The notes under the pieces: generated by a model
Database searches by the model: none
What the model was told of the DNA's origin: nothing
Seen by the model: only the letters and a program-made list of their open reading frames with translations
From: Oceanospirillum beijerinckii DSM 7166
Lineage (GTDB): Bacteria > Pseudomonadota > Gammaproteobacteria > Pseudomonadales > Halomonadaceae
Assembly: GCF_000422425.1 (NCBI RefSeq)
Contig: NZ_AULT01000008.1
Coordinates: 1 to 64,000, forward strand
Direction of reading: 5' to 3'
Length of the DNA: 64,000 nt
Position numbers and translations under genes: made by a program
Part shown: piece by piece, positions 42,892 through 54,302 of the stretch
Position numbering within the stretch: the stretch's first letter is position 1
Layout: the number at the start of each line of letters is the position of its first letter

Positions 42892-44481
42892 CAGCCCGCT
42901 TTTCTGCTTGGCCATATAATCGGCCAGGAACTGATCAAAATCGATATGATCCGCAGCTTCCATATCTTTTTGCTGTTGCAGTGAGCTTTCGCTAAGCTGG
43001 CTAAACAGCGCCTGCCGGGCTTTATCGACCGGCTCTGCTTTGAGCTGCTCGGCTTGTTGTTGTGCCTGCTGCAGGGTGAAATGACTGAAACTGCCCTGTG
43101 CTTTGACCGCTGCCAGTACCTGTGCCGATGGTGTCAGTTCCGGTTGGTCAATGCACTGACGGAAATGATCCAGCGCCTGCTGGTGCTCTGGTTGCTCCAG
43201 GCCTGCATCCAGTAATGCGGCCACTTGATTCAGTTGATCAAACAGCTCATGACTCCAGGCTTCACGGCTAATGTCACCGGCTGGTCGTTGCAGCATCAGG
43301 CCCGCTTTACGACCTTCATTTACGATCAGGCTGTGGTTCTCATCCACCATGCGACATTCGTCATCTGGCGTATTCGGGCTATTTTCCAGCAGACAATACA
43401 GCAGGAAGGTATCAATAAAGCGTGCCTGCTGTTTGGTGATACCGATACCCTCAAATGGGTTCAGGTCGATACAGCGCACTTCGATATATTCTACACCGCG
43501 CTCCATCAGCGCTTGTGACGGACGTTCGCCGGAACGGGCCACACGCTTAGGGCGGATATCACTGTAATACTCGTTTTCGATCTGCAGGATATTGGTGTTT
43601 AGCTGACGGTATTCACCATCCACTTTTACGCCCATGGCTTCATAGCGCTCGTGCGGTGTATTGATCGCATGAGTCAGCGTTTTGACATAGTTGCTTAGGG
43701 TGTTAAAGCAGATCTTCAGGCTGGCCTGAACATTGTTCTGATAACCCAGACCGCTCATTCTCAGAGAGGTGGCATAAGGCAGGTATAGGCTGTCATCGTC
43801 CAGCTCTTCCAGCGGATGCTCTCTGTCTTCGACAAAGCTTTTATCCACAACCGGAGAGGCTCCAAACAGGTACAGCAGCAGCCAGCTATAGCGGCGGAAG
43901 TTACGGATTAGGGCAAAATACTGCTCAGAGACAAAGTCCTGTAATGGCAGATCTTTAAGCTCTGGATCATCTTTTTGCAGATGTTGCAGCGCAGGCCATA
44001 GTTGTTCTGGCATGGAGAAGTTGTAATGCAGGCCTGCAATGGACTGCATAATGCGACCGTAACGCCAGGACAGACCCTGACGGTAGACTGTCTTCATGGT
44101 GCCTGAGTTAGAGCTGCCGTACTGAGCGATAGGAATACTGTCGTTACCGTGTAGCTTACACGGCATACTGGCAGGCCAGATCAGCTCCTGATCCATATTC
44201 TGATAGCTGAAACGATGCAGGTCACTCAGAAAGCCCAGAGTATCATCCAGTTTGGTGGACACTGGCGTAATAAACTCCAGTAGGGCTTCAGAGTAGTCCG
44301 TAGTGATATAGGGATGGGTCAGGGTTGAACCCAGGGCCTTGGGATGAGGGCTTTGTGCCAGTTCCGCATCCGGGGTGATTCGCAGACCTTCCTTCTCCAG
44401 ACCTCGCTGGATCTGGGTGAAAAGGCCCTTTTGGGCTAAGGGTTGCAGAAACTGCAAACGATCTTGGATGGTAGCTGACAA
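42889..44481 (-). CDS. gshA: glutamate-cysteine ligase GshA
   Basis: 530 aa, first enzyme of glutathione synthesis (ATP-dependent gamma-glutamylcysteine formation). The start is taken as TTG at 44481 because GGGGA lies six bases before it and the length then matches E. coli GshA (518). An ATG at 44565 would add 28 unrelated residues. Signature: QRGLEKEGLRITPD, ALGSTLTHPYITTDYSEALLEF, and YIEVRCIDLNPFEGIGI. The stop codon lies inside a REP-like element, so the gene now ends at that insertion. Confidence 0.94.
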   Translation of the reverse strand: MSATIQDRLQFLQPLAQKGLFTQIQRGLEKEGLRITPDAELAQSPHPKALGSTLTHPYITTDYSEALLEFITPVSTKLDDTLGFLSDLHRFSYQNMDQELIWPASMPCKLHGNDSIPIAQYGSSNSGTMKTVYRQGLSWRYGRIMQSIAGLHYNFSMPEQLWPALQHLQKDDPELKDLPLQDFVSEQYFALIRNFRRYSWLLLYLFGASPVVDKSFVEDREHPLEELDDDSLYLPYATSLRMSGLGYQNNVQASLKICFNTLSNYVKTLTHAINTPHERYEAMGVKVDGEYRQLNTNILQIENEYYSDIRPKRVARSGERPSQALMERGVEYIEVRCIDLNPFEGIGITKQQARFIDTFLLYCLLENSPNTPDDECRMVDENHSLIVNEGRKAGLMLQRPAGDISREAWSHELFDQLNQVAALLDAGLEQPEHQQALDHFRQCIDQPELTPSAQVLAAVKAQGSFSHFTLQQAQQQAEQLKAEPVDKARQALFSQLSESSLQQQKDMEAADHIDFDQFLADYMAKQKSGL

Positions 44482-44798
44482 GTGAAATCCCCTATATTCG
44501 CCACGGGTTGCAGTAAAATTTAAAAGCCTGATCTGGCAATATTGGGGCGACAGAATAGGCTTCAAGGCTTTTCCGCACTTAACAAACTATTTTTGTCAGG
44601 TGCTATTTATTCAGTTTAGTGTCTATCGATTAATTAGCCGTAGACGCTGTGTTTCATTTTTACGTATTAACTGCTGATTGTGTCGCAATTAATGCGGTGT
44701 CGAATGTGTGAATGCGACCGCTTTTTGTCGCAGATAGATCGCACGACAAAAGTTGGCCGTCACATTCACCGTCTCATTCTCAATACTTCAGGGCTGTG

Positions 44799-47162
44799 TT
44801 ATTTGCCCTTTTTCTTTTGCGCCTGAGCCAGCAACATACCCAGTGTACCCATCTGGCCGCCAGCGTCTTTTGAAGAGCCTTGAGGTTTACTCTGATAGCT
44901 GCTGCCACCGCCCCCACGGTTTTGACGACGGCCACCTTTACCAGAGCGCCCTGCGTCATCACCAGCGCTGGCACCACGGCCCTGTTGAGCTTCCGGCTCA
45001 TCCGTCAGGCGCATGGACAGGGCGATACGACGACGCTGCTGATCCACATCCATCACTTTAACTTTGACGATGTCACCGGCTTTTACCACGGTACGCGGGT
45101 CTTCGACAAATTTGTCCGATAGTGCAGAGATATGCACCAGGCCATCCTGGTGCACGCCAATATCCACAAAAGCACCGAAGTTGGTCACGTTGGTGACTGC
45201 ACCTTCCAGAATCATGCCCGGCTTAAGATCGCTGATCTCTTCGACGCCTTCCATAAACTCGGCGGCTTTAAACTCAGGGCGTGGGTCACGGCCCGGTTTA
45301 TCCAGTTCCTGCAGAATATCGGTTACCGTAGGCAGACCAAAATCGTCATCGGTAAACTGAATCGGGTTTAAACCCTTCAGGAATTGGCTATCACCAATCA
45401 GGCTATCCAGGGCGCGATTGCTCTGTTGCGCAATCTTCTCTACTACAGGATACGCTTCCGGGTGCACAGCGGATGCATCCAATGGGTTGCTTCCGTTCAT
45501 GACCCGTAAGAAACCGGCACACTGCTCAAAGGTTTTAGGGCCTAAACGAGACACATCTTTTAAGGCTTTACGGCTATCAAAGGCACCGTGCAGATCACGG
45601 TGATTGATAATATTCTGCGCCAACGTGGCGTTCAGGCCGGATACACGGTTCAGCAAGGCTACGGAAGCGGTGTTTACATCGACACCAACGGCGTTTACAC
45701 AGTCTTCAACCACGGCATCCAGACTGCGAGCCAGCTGGGTTTGGGATACGTCGTGCTGGTACTGGCCAACACCGATGGACTTAGGATCGATCTTCACCAG
45801 TTCTGCCAGTGGGTCCTGCAGGCGGCGGGCGATAGATACCGCACCACGGAAGCTTACATCCAGGTCCGGGAACTCTTTAGCAGCCAGTTCAGAGGCGGAA
45901 TAAACCGAGGCGCCGGCTTCGCTGACCATGATCTTGGTGACTTGATGGTCCTTGATCAGTTTCAGCAGATCTCCGGCCAGCTTGTCTGTTTCACGAGAAG
46001 CTGTGCCATTACCGATACTGATCAGGTCGACATTGTGTTTCTGAACCAGTTTGGCGAGTACTGCCAGGGATTCGTTCCATTGATTGCGTGGTGCGTGCGG
46101 GAAGATGGTAGTGTGATCCAGCAGTTTACCGGTGGCATCAACCACGGCGACCTTAACACCGGTACGCAGGCCCGGGTCGAGACCGATAGTGGCACGAGGG
46201 CCCGCTGGGGCGGCCAGCAGCAGATCTTTCAGGTTGCTGGCAAAGACCTTAATCGCTTCACCTTCGGCATCTTCGCGCAGACGGCCCATCAGTTCGGTTT
46301 CGATATGGGTCAGCAGTTTAACGCGCCAGGTCCAGCGTACCACCTCCTTCAGCCAGGTATCGGCGGCACGGCCCTGATCTTTGATGTTAAAGTGGGCAGC
46401 GATCTTCTCTTCGCAGGGGTGAATCTTCAGCTCTTCGCTCTCAGGAATGATAATGCTCAGCTGCAGCATGCCCTCGTTACGGCCACGGAACATCGCCAGA
46501 GCACGGTGTGAAGGTGCGCTTTTGACCGCTTCGTTATGCTCAAAGTAGTCGCTGAACTTTTCCCCGGCACTTTCCTGACCCGGTACGACGCGGGATTGCA
46601 GTTCGCCCTGATGCCACAGGTAATCTCGCAGCAGAGACAGCAGCTCCGCGTCTTCACTGAAGCGTTCCATCAAAATCTGCTTGGCGCCGTCCAGCGCCGC
46701 TTTTTCATCGGCTACGCCCTGATCAGGGTTCAGATAATCTTTCGCGGCGGTTTGTGGATCTTGATTGGGATCGTTAAACAGTAGGTCGGCCAGCGACTCC
46801 AGACCGGCTTCACGGGCGATCTGAGCCTTGGTGCGACGCTTCGGTTTATACGGCAGGTAGAGATCTTCCAGGCGGGTCTTGGTATCGGCTGCCAGAATAT
46901 CTTTCTTCAGCTCGTCCGTTAGTTTGCCTTGCTCTTCAATGCTGTTCAGTACGGTGCTGCGACGTTCTTCCAGTTCTCTCAGGTAGCGCAGGCGCTCTTC
47001 CAGATTACGCAGCTGGGTATCATCCAGGCCGCCGGTCACCTCTTTACGGTAACGGGCGATAAAAGGAACAGTGGAGCCTTCATCTAAAAGGGCAACGGCA
47101 GCACTGACCTGGGTATTTTTAACATTAAGCTCTTCGGCAATGCGCAGGGCGATCTGTTCCAT
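44799..47162 (-). CDS. tex: Tex RNA-binding transcription accessory protein
   Basis: 787 aa, full length. Order: N-terminal Tex helical domain, YqgF/RNase H-like domain ([20 protein letters not shown]), helix-hairpin-helix ([18 protein letters not shown]), and S1 RNA-binding domain ([21 protein letters not shown]) followed by a Gly/Arg/Gln-rich tail. Tex binds RNA and influences transcription and stress survival. A REP-like element lies 30 bp upstream of its start, so its promoter must be in or beyond the element. Confidence 0.95.
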   Translation of the reverse strand: MEQIALRIAEELNVKNTQVSAAVALLDEGSTVPFIARYRKEVTGGLDDTQLRNLEERLRYLRELEERRSTVLNSIEEQGKLTDELKKDILAADTKTRLEDLYLPYKPKRRTKAQIAREAGLESLADLLFNDPNQDPQTAAKDYLNPDQGVADEKAALDGAKQILMERFSEDAELLSLLRDYLWHQGELQSRVVPGQESAGEKFSDYFEHNEAVKSAPSHRALAMFRGRNEGMLQLSIIIPESEELKIHPCEEKIAAHFNIKDQGRAADTWLKEVVRWTWRVKLLTHIETELMGRLREDAEGEAIKVFASNLKDLLLAAPAGPRATIGLDPGLRTGVKVAVVDATGKLLDHTTIFPHAPRNQWNESLAVLAKLVQKHNVDLISIGNGTASRETDKLAGDLLKLIKDHQVTKIMVSEAGASVYSASELAAKEFPDLDVSFRGAVSIARRLQDPLAELVKIDPKSIGVGQYQHDVSQTQLARSLDAVVEDCVNAVGVDVNTASVALLNRVSGLNATLAQNIINHRDLHGAFDSRKALKDVSRLGPKTFEQCAGFLRVMNGSNPLDASAVHPEAYPVVEKIAQQSNRALDSLIGDSQFLKGLNPIQFTDDDFGLPTVTDILQELDKPGRDPRPEFKAAEFMEGVEEISDLKPGMILEGAVTNVTNFGAFVDIGVHQDGLVHISALSDKFVEDPRTVVKAGDIVKVKVMDVDQQRRRIALSMRLTDEPEAQQGRGASAGDDAGRSGKGGRRQNRGGGGSSYQSKPQGSSKDAGGQMGTLGMLLAQAQKKKGK

Positions 47163-47191
47163 GAAGCGGGCTCTCTATTAGCAGGTTGTAG

Positions 47192-47333
47192 TAATACCAA
47201 TCCTGATAAGTTGTTGTAGGTCGGAAGGGCTATAGGTGTCTTCCGACAATAATCAGTTCTCCAGGTCAGTGTCGGATGGTGCTTTGCTTATCCAACCTAC
47301 CTAAATATCAAAAAATTTATCAGTAATGGTATA
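47192..47333 (+). repeat. REP/MITE-like palindromic element, copy 2
   Basis: ~142 bp. Terminal inverted repeats TAATACCAATCCTGATAAG... and ...TTATCAGTAATGGTATA enclose two hairpin units, GTCGGAAGGGC.../...TCTTCCGAC and GTGTCGGATGG.../...TTATCCAACCTAC. The internal units resemble REP sequences (TATCCaACCTAC). Located just upstream of tex. Confidence 0.85.
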
Positions 47334-47719
47334 AGTTGTTTCATCATCTTATTTGCCCCGGCGATCTTCAGCGCTATATCAATGGAGCAAAGAAAATTAA
47401 GCTGGTAATTTATACAGTAAAAAGAGATATCTCGCAAAACTAACCAGCGCTTCCCCCTGGCAGATCGGTTTGCCGGTCAATTGGGGATCTCGCATTATGG
47501 TGCAGTGTTTATTTTTCGCAAGGCCAACGATAGGGGTTGCCTGGTAACAGATTGTTAATAAAAGTGAGATTAAGGCAGGCAAGAGAGCAAGAGGTAAAAA
47601 CAGGAAGTAGCAAATACAGGTGGAAACAAGAAAGGCGAACAGTCAACTATTCGCCTTTCTTTAGAGCGCTTTGCTAAGCGTATGCTGTGACCAGCATGCG
47701 CTTGTTCAGCAAGACGTTA
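47334..47719. other. intergenic region with pckA terminator
   Basis: Between the element and pckA. GAAAGGCGAA pairs with TTCGCCTTTC (47630-47659) and forms the pckA terminator on the minus strand. A 61-codon reading frame at 47397-47582 (minus) has no domain or ribosome-binding site and is not called. Confidence 0.55.
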
Positions 47720-49276
47720 TTACAGCTGAGGACCCGCTGCAATAATAGCTTCGTCAACACCTTCAAATTTCTTGAAGTTCTCAACGAATTTAGCGGCCAG
47801 CTCTTTAGCCTGTGCATCGTAGGCTTCTGGGTTGGCCCAAGTGCCACGAGGCTGCAACAGGTTAGTATCAACACCTGGAACCTCTGCAGGTACTGCCAGG
47901 TTAATACCTTCCAGTTGAACTGTCTGGATATCTTCCAGAGCACCGCTTTGAATCGCAGAGATAATACCGCGAGTCGTTGGGATGCTGAAACGTTCACCTT
48001 CACCGTAAGAACCGCCAGTCCAACCCGTGTTAACCAGGTAAACTTTAGAACCGAACTCTTCGATGCGCTTGATCAGCAGGTCAGCATATTCTGCTGCTGG
48101 GCGTGGGAAGAAAGGTGCGCCAAAACAGGTAGAGAAAGTGGACTTGATGCCGCCACCGGAACCCATTTCAGTAGAGCCTACCAAAGCAGTGTAGCCAGAC
48201 AGGAAGTGGTAAGCCGCTGCTTCTTTAGACAGAACGGAAACAGGAGGCAGAACACCGGTCAGGTCACAGGTCAGGAAAACAATCGCTTTTGGCTCACCGG
48301 CACGGTTTTCCAGAACACGCTTCTCGATGTGCTCCAGAGGGTACGCTGCACGGGTGTTCTGGGTTTTGCTGACGTCGGTGTAATCCGGCGTCTTGCTGCT
48401 ATCCAGAACAACGTTCTCCAGAACCGCACCAAACTTGATGGCGTCCCAGATTACTGGCTCATTTTTCTTAGACAGGTCGATACATTTTGCGTAGCAACCG
48501 CCTTCGATATTGAATACAACGCCTTTGCCCCAGCCATGCTCGTCGTCACCGATCAGGAAGCGATCAGGGTCGGCAGACAGGGTGGTCTTACCGGTACCAG
48601 ACAGGCCGAAGAACAGGGTGGTTTCACCGTCTTCGCCCACGTTAGCGGAGCAGTGCATTGGCAGCACGTCTTTCTCTGGCAGTAGGAAGTTCTGTACAGA
48701 GAACATGGCTTTTTTCATTTCACCGGCATACTGCATGCCTGCCAGCAGAACCTTGCGCTTCGCAAAGTTGATGATCACTGCACCGTCGGAGTTGGTGCCG
48801 TCACGCTCTGGCTCACAGGTGAAATAAGGCGCGTTCAGAATCTGCCACTCACCCTTGGTTTTCGGGTTGAACTGGTCAGGACGAACAAACAGAGTACGGC
48901 CAAACAGGTTGTGCCATGCAGTTTCAGTCGTAACACGGATCGGCAGATAGTGCTCAGGATCAGCACCCACATGCAGCTCAGAAACGAAGGTATCTTTTTG
49001 ACCCAGATACTCTTCTACGCGCTCCCACAGTGCGTCAAATTTAGCAGAATCGAATGGGCGGTTAATCGCACCCCAGTCGATTAGGTCAGCCGTGCTTGGC
49101 TCTTCAACAATGAAACGGTCCATTGGAGAGCGGCCAGTACGGCGGCCTGTGGAAACTACAAGAGCTCCATTGCTGGCTAGTTCACCTTCCTGACGTTCTA
49201 CAGCGCACTGAACCAGTTCAGCTGTACTCAGGTTAGTGAAAGTCATTACAGAGCTATCGTCAATCGATGTCGTCAT
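47720..49276 (-). CDS. pckA: phosphoenolpyruvate carboxykinase (ATP)
   Basis: 518 aa, first committed step of gluconeogenesis: oxaloacetate plus ATP to phosphoenolpyruvate plus CO2. The ATP-type signature is present: P-loop [14 protein letters not shown], kinase-2 [10 protein letters not shown], and [12 protein letters not shown]. Full length. Fits an organism that lives on organic acids, in line with the DctPQM transporter nearby. Lies downstream of yrfG-hslR-hslO, as in enterics, but with ~630 bp between. Confidence 0.97.
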   Translation of the reverse strand: MTTSIDDSSVMTFTNLSTAELVQCAVERQEGELASNGALVVSTGRRTGRSPMDRFIVEEPSTADLIDWGAINRPFDSAKFDALWERVEEYLGQKDTFVSELHVGADPEHYLPIRVTTETAWHNLFGRTLFVRPDQFNPKTKGEWQILNAPYFTCEPERDGTNSDGAVIINFAKRKVLLAGMQYAGEMKKAMFSVQNFLLPEKDVLPMHCSANVGEDGETTLFFGLSGTGKTTLSADPDRFLIGDDEHGWGKGVVFNIEGGCYAKCIDLSKKNEPVIWDAIKFGAVLENVVLDSSKTPDYTDVSKTQNTRAAYPLEHIEKRVLENRAGEPKAIVFLTCDLTGVLPPVSVLSKEAAAYHFLSGYTALVGSTEMGSGGGIKSTFSTCFGAPFFPRPAAEYADLLIKRIEEFGSKVYLVNTGWTGGSYGEGERFSIPTTRGIISAIQSGALEDIQTVQLEGINLAVPAEVPGVDTNLLQPRGTWANPEAYDAQAKELAAKFVENFKKFEGVDEAIIAAGPQL

Positions 49277-49849
49277 TTACTTGTGTCCTTCGGCTCCAGC
49301 CGATCAACTAGTACCAAACGGGTATAGAAAACCGCTGTGATTTTTAAGCAATCAAGCGAGTCCAGTGAGGTTTTTAGGCGCGTATTATGTCAAAAAAGAG
49401 GGGGGTCTGCGAAGCCCTGATAAGCAGAAAATTCTGAAAATCAGTTACAAAACAAAAATCTTGGTGCGGTTGCACAGGTTTGAATAGGTGATTTTAGGAT
49501 TAAATGCTGTTTTTTCAGTATTTATGTTTGCCTGTAAACTGGATGCTAGTGATTCTTACTAAAGTGAAGATGTAGTGACGCCAATGAAGAAATAGAAAAA
49601 AAATTCCTTTTCCATCGGAATAGGGTCAATAACCCAAGGGGGATAGGTAAAAAAGCCATTAAAGATTGACCCGTGTAGCCACACTACATCAAATGCTCAT
49701 GAATTGCAGCTGCATAGTATGGGAAAGGTGTTTCAGGAAGTTTACACCCTGGCCTTGTATCGGAAAAAATGTTTATGATCGGAAACATTATGTAGGGCAT
49801 CTTCTTTAGATGGGCGGGGGATTAGAAACAATAGCAATATTAAGGAAGC
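49277..49849. other. pckA upstream region
   Basis: ~570 bp with no supportable ORF. It holds scattered inverted repeats such as TGTTT...AAACA (about 49770-49788) but no recognised operator. It probably carries the pckA promoter. Confidence 0.35.
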
Positions 49850-49878
49850 AAGAAGGCCCGCGATTTGCGAGCCTTCTT
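49850..49878 (-). terminator. terminator of hslO
   Basis: AAGAAGGC pairs with GCCTTCTT around an inner CGC/GCG stem, followed on the minus strand by TGCTTCCTT. It ends the yrfG-hslR-hslO run. Confidence 0.75.
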
Positions 49879-49905
49879 TATATACCTATCAACGTATCAA
49901 TCTGG

Positions 49906-50790
49906 TCAGTGAATCACAGGTGCAGGCGCACCCGGGTCATTAAACAGATTATCGATATCCGCCGCATTAAAGCGATACAGGGTGTTACAGAACTGACATT
50001 GGCTTTCGATGTCGCCACGTTCTGCAATCACCTGGTTCAGTTCTTCCTGACCGACGCTAATCAGCGCATTTTTCACCCGTTCTTCGGAGCAGGTGCAGTT
50101 AAACTGCAGCGGGCTACCTTCAAAGATACGCACCTCTTCCTGGTGGTACAGGCGGTGTAGCAGATTTTCAAAATCCAGGCTGTTCAGCTCTTCGTCTTTC
50201 AGCGTCTCAGCCAGACTTACTGCCCGTTCCCAGGCATCAATATCCTGTTCGCTGTTTTCTGACGGCAGGGCCTGCAGCATAAAGCCAGCGGCGATACTCT
50301 TATCGCCTTCTAGATCTGTACTGAACCATAAGCGACTGGGCAGCTGCTCGGATTGCGCAAAATACTGCTCCAGACAGTGGGCCAGGGTTTCACCTTCCAG
50401 GGATACAATGCCTTGATAGCGTTTACCGTTTTTAGGCTCCATGGTGATCACCAGCTGGCCATTACCCATCAGCTGTTGCAGGTTTTCCGGCTCACCGATA
50501 TCACCTTCCCAGCGAGCAATCGCTCTTAGATCACCGCCTGGGTTAGATTCTGCCATCAGCAGGCTACAGTCGCCTGCACCGCGGGCTTGCAGTGATAGTA
50601 TGCCATCAATTTTTACCGTCGCGGTTAACAGAGCAACTGCGGCCAGCATCTCGCCCAACTGTTTTTGAATCGGCGCAGGGTAGTCGTGTTTGTTCAGAAC
50701 TTCCTGGAAGCTGTCGTGCAGGCGGACCACTTCACCGCGAACCGGTGAGTTTTCAATCAGAAAGCGTTGAATAAAGTCGAATTGGCTCAT
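49906..50790 (-). CDS. hslO: redox-regulated chaperone Hsp33
   Basis: 294 aa cytoplasmic holdase activated by oxidative unfolding. The zinc/disulfide switch is intact at the C-terminus: NCTC (CxC) and, ~30 residues later, CQFC (CxxC). N-terminal Hsp33 fold (NSPVRGEVVRL, LQARGAGDCSLLMAES). Third gene of yrfG-hslR-hslO, ~100 bp after hslR. Confidence 0.96.
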   Translation of the reverse strand: MSQFDFIQRFLIENSPVRGEVVRLHDSFQEVLNKHDYPAPIQKQLGEMLAAVALLTATVKIDGILSLQARGAGDCSLLMAESNPGGDLRAIARWEGDIGEPENLQQLMGNGQLVITMEPKNGKRYQGIVSLEGETLAHCLEQYFAQSEQLPSRLWFSTDLEGDKSIAAGFMLQALPSENSEQDIDAWERAVSLAETLKDEELNSLDFENLLHRLYHQEEVRIFEGSPLQFNCTCSEERVKNALISVGQEELNQVIAERGDIESQCQFCNTLYRFNAADIDNLFNDPGAPAPVIH

Positions 50791-50890
50791 AATGCTGTCT
50801 TTTGTATTCGGTTTGGGTTGTTAAAAGTCATGACCGACCTTTAACAACGGGGTTCAGGCGGATAGATGATCCTATCTGTCCAACTGCGGT

Positions 50891-51295
50891 TTATTCCGCA
50901 TTGCTGTCGATACGCTTAAAACGATGGATCTGACGGCGGGACTTCTTATCAGGGCGGCGGTCCGGTGCTTCCTGGGCTGCGCGGATCAGTTTGCGTCGTT
51001 CCGCTTCTGCTTCGCGCTTCTTAACGCTGTCGTCTGTTTCCTGGTATAGCTTAGTAGCCTCCGGTGCGCCACGACGTTGATCGGATACGTCAGTGATCTT
51101 GACCACTTTCTTATCCCAGCCTTGGGGCGCGGTGATCATGGCACCGACTTCGGCCATCTTGCTGCTTTTACAGCGCTCACCGTTATATTCCACTTTACCC
51201 CCTTCAATGGCCTTTTTCGCCAGTGCACGGGTTTTAAAAAAACGTGCGGCCCAGAGCCATTTGTCCAGGCGTACTTTTTCAGTCTGTTCTGCCAT
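50891..51295 (-). CDS. hslR: ribosome-associated heat shock protein Hsp15
   Basis: 134 aa with an N-terminal S4 RNA-binding domain (VRLDKWLWAARFFKTRALAKK, then EYNGERCKSSK) and a basic C-terminal tail. Hsp15 binds 50S subunits carrying nascent chains after heat stress and helps recycle them. Starts eight bases after yrfG ends, in the same operon as hslO. Confidence 0.94.
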   Translation of the reverse strand: MAEQTEKVRLDKWLWAARFFKTRALAKKAIEGGKVEYNGERCKSSKMAEVGAMITAPQGWDKKVVKITDVSDQRRGAPEATKLYQETDDSVKKREAEAERRKLIRAAQEAPDRRPDKKSRRQIHRFKRIDSNAE

Positions 51296-51303
51296 ATCGA
51301 TGC

Positions 51304-51996
51304 TTAGCGGGTAATCTGGTTAAAGGTTTTTACACCCGGATAGCGGGTTACCGTACGCTCCGGTGAACGCATATCCGGCTGTAAAATGGTGTACAGATAC
51401 TGGATGCCATACGCTTGTGCGGAGTCCAATACCTCTTCATTATCGTCAATCAGCAGTGTTGTGGCGGGATTATAAGCCACTTCACTTTGCAATGCCTGCC
51501 AGAAGGCGGGGTCCTCTTTGGCGATGCCCAGTTGTGCTGAGCTGACAATATCATCCACATACTGATCCAAGCCTGTGGGTGGCGGTTTTAGTTTCAGGCT
51601 GTGTTGATCCGCATTAGTGGCCAGCACGATACGGGCATTGTGCTGCTGCAGGAACTCCAGCAGGTGTTTGGCATCGCTACGGAAGCCGATCAGATGCTGC
51701 ACTTCTCTTTTCAGCTCAACAATATCCAATTCAAAGCACTTAGCCCAGTAATCCAGGCTGTACCAGTTCAGGGTACCCCGTTGACCATTGATAGCACTGA
51801 TGACGGTTTCTTTGGCGCTGGCTTCATCCAGCTTATGCAGTTGGGCATAACGCTTGGGCAGATGCTCTAGCCAGAAGTGACTGTCAAAGTGCAGATCCAA
51901 CAGGGTGCCATCCATATCCAGTAATACGGTTTCGATCTGATCCCAGGCTGGAGGCGGTAGTTCACTCGGTTCCAGGGAGGTGTGAGTCTCTGTCAT
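51304..51996 (-). CDS. yrfG: GMP/IMP nucleotidase YrfG (HAD family)
   Basis: 230 aa from the ATG at 51996 (AGGG upstream). HAD motifs: catalytic LLDMDGTLLDLHFD (first two Asp), VLATNAD (motif II), and LLIDDNEEVLDSA (motif IV). It closely follows E. coli YrfG, a purine 5'-nucleotidase. Heads the yrfG-hslR-hslO operon. Confidence 0.92.
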   Translation of the reverse strand: MTETHTSLEPSELPPPAWDQIETVLLDMDGTLLDLHFDSHFWLEHLPKRYAQLHKLDEASAKETVISAINGQRGTLNWYSLDYWAKCFELDIVELKREVQHLIGFRSDAKHLLEFLQQHNARIVLATNADQHSLKLKPPPTGLDQYVDDIVSSAQLGIAKEDPAFWQALQSEVAYNPATTLLIDDNEEVLDSAQAYGIQYLYTILQPDMRSPERTVTRYPGVKTFNQITR

Positions 51997-52571
51997 AAGC
52001 ACCCTATATATAGAAGCAGTATCAGTGGAGGGATAGAAGTCATCGCCTTGCTTCTATTAAGTATGGGGTATAACAGAGATTTCAAGGTGTGGCAGCTGAC
52101 TTGATCTATCAATTACTTCGGTGACTTCTTTGATAGTGAAGCGCGGGCTTTAGTGCTGCTTTATCCCTGTGTGCGGATTTTGGAACATTTCTTTAGCTCG
52201 CTAATATCATATGGCTTGTTATTCCAATAGCGCAGCCTGTTATCACTGGTGCAAAGCGTGTTCTTGCGAGAGTGATGTTTGCATTTGTGCGTCTTCCCGC
52301 ACAGATTGTCATTGTATTTTGGTTTTACCACTTTCCAAATTGCTCAGATCTTATCTTTAGTGGCCCATCCATCCATTAAGACTGTTTTTTTATTCGACTT
52401 AAGTCGCAATAAATAGCTCATGCCATAGGTGGAATCTCCCTGTTATTTATTGTTGGGGTGCGGGAATCCGCTCTTTTTCTGTTTTTTCTAATGTTGTAGG
52501 TGTCAATGCTTTTTATAAAAAAGTACTTTTAAATCAGTTAGTTATTTTTATGTAAACAAAGTTAAAAAAAC
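51997..52571. other. AT-rich region upstream of dctP
   Basis: ~575 bp without a supportable gene. The last ~100 bp is very AT-rich. AATCAGTTAGTTA (52532-52544) matches the IHF consensus WATCAANNNNTTR at 12 of 13 positions, ~35 bp before the candidate sigma-54 element. Confidence 0.45.
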
Positions 52572-52587
52572 TGGCATTGATCTTGAA
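52572..52587 (+). promoter_or_regulatory. candidate sigma-54 promoter of dctP
   Basis: TGGCATTGATCTTGAA fits the -24/-12 layout TGGCACRNNNNTTGCW with GG and TTG at correct spacing (the C of GC is A). dctPQM is sigma-54 dependent with DctBD in other bacteria. Neither dctB nor dctD lies in the window. Confidence 0.45.
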
Positions 52588-52640
52588 ATAGCTAAAGAGT
52601 CACAGCCTTTAATAGTCATTTGGGCTGGCCTTTGCATTCT

Positions 52641-52666
52641 GGCCACCAATCTGGTGGCCGTTTTTT
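52641..52666 (+). terminator. leader terminator before dctP
   Basis: GGCCACC pairs with GGTGGCC and is followed by GTTTTTT, a sound intrinsic terminator lying between the candidate promoter and the dctP start (52776). It suggests transcription attenuation, or the 3' end of a short transcript. Confidence 0.75.
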
Positions 52667-52754
52667 CCACAAGTAGGAAAAGTCAGAAAGCGTTTCGCAA
52701 AGCCCTAAAGACCGTTTAAAGGCCGTTAAAAGATTTAAGGCAAACAATCGATAA

Positions 52755-53768
<1,014 letters not shown>

Positions 53769-53830
53769 CAACCCAAGCGGCTGCTATAGCAGCAGTCGTG
53801 AAGTTGTAAACGCGTCGTAGAGAAGAGAGC

Positions 53831-53874
53831 ACCCTTTCCGTATGGAAGGCCTGAACCCTGAGATACGGAAAGGT
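53831..53874 (+). terminator. hairpin after dctP
   Basis: CCTTTCCGTAT (53833-53843) pairs with ATACGGAAAGG (53863-53873), 11 bp, with a 19-base loop and GTGTTTTATA after it. It probably stabilises or partly terminates the dctP message so binding protein outnumbers the permease. Confidence 0.65.
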
Positions 53875-53880
53875 GTGTTT

Positions 53881-54022
53881 TATACCAAACCAGATAAGTT
53901 GTTGTAGGTCGGAAAGGCCGCAAGGCGCCTTCCGACAATTATCCGGTATCGGAGTCAGTGTCGGATGGCGTTTCGCTTATCCAACCTACTCTGATATCAA
54001 GAAACTTATCGGTAATGGTATT
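53881..54022 (+). repeat. REP/MITE-like palindromic element, copy 3
   Basis: Complete copy, same orientation as copy 2: TATACCAAACCAGATAAG... to ...CTTATCGGTAATGGTATT. The two hairpin units are intact. Sits between dctP and dctQ. Confidence 0.87.
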
Positions 54023-54302
54023 AGACGCGCAAAAAGCGTTTTAGACGCGTTAGCTATGTTTTAGGCGTAAAAAGCAAAACACCCCCTTTATTTTTGACTC
54101 ATGCCCGGTACTGGAATGGTTTGCGAAGGCAATGCATTCAGCACTGATGGGTCTTGCTGTGCCTGTGAAAACTGCGTTTTTGCACACTGAAAACAGTTGT
54201 TATCTCAAGAGCTTGTTGTCGTTTTAAGTCATCTGTCCTGATAGCGCATCACCAGTGCCTGTCTGCAGAACAGCCGATTAACCAAAGATAAGAGTTTTTA
54301 TC
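54023..54302. other. remaining dctP-dctQ spacer
   Basis: 280 bp with no supportable ORF. It has several direct A/T-rich repeats of TTTTAGACGCG type (about 54020-54065), probably derived from the neighbouring element's flank. The dctQ ribosome-binding site (TAAGAG) is at its end. Confidence 0.4.

Noticed and set aside
45588-46511. 307-codon plus-strand open frame opposite tex
   Set aside because: Antisense to the well-conserved Tex catalytic region, with unnatural composition and no ribosome-binding site.
47397-47582. 61-codon minus-strand frame before pckA
   Set aside because: No ribosome-binding site, domain or coding-like composition.
47687-48685. 332-codon plus-strand open frame opposite pckA
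   Set aside because: A by-product of codon bias in pckA. No recognisable domain.
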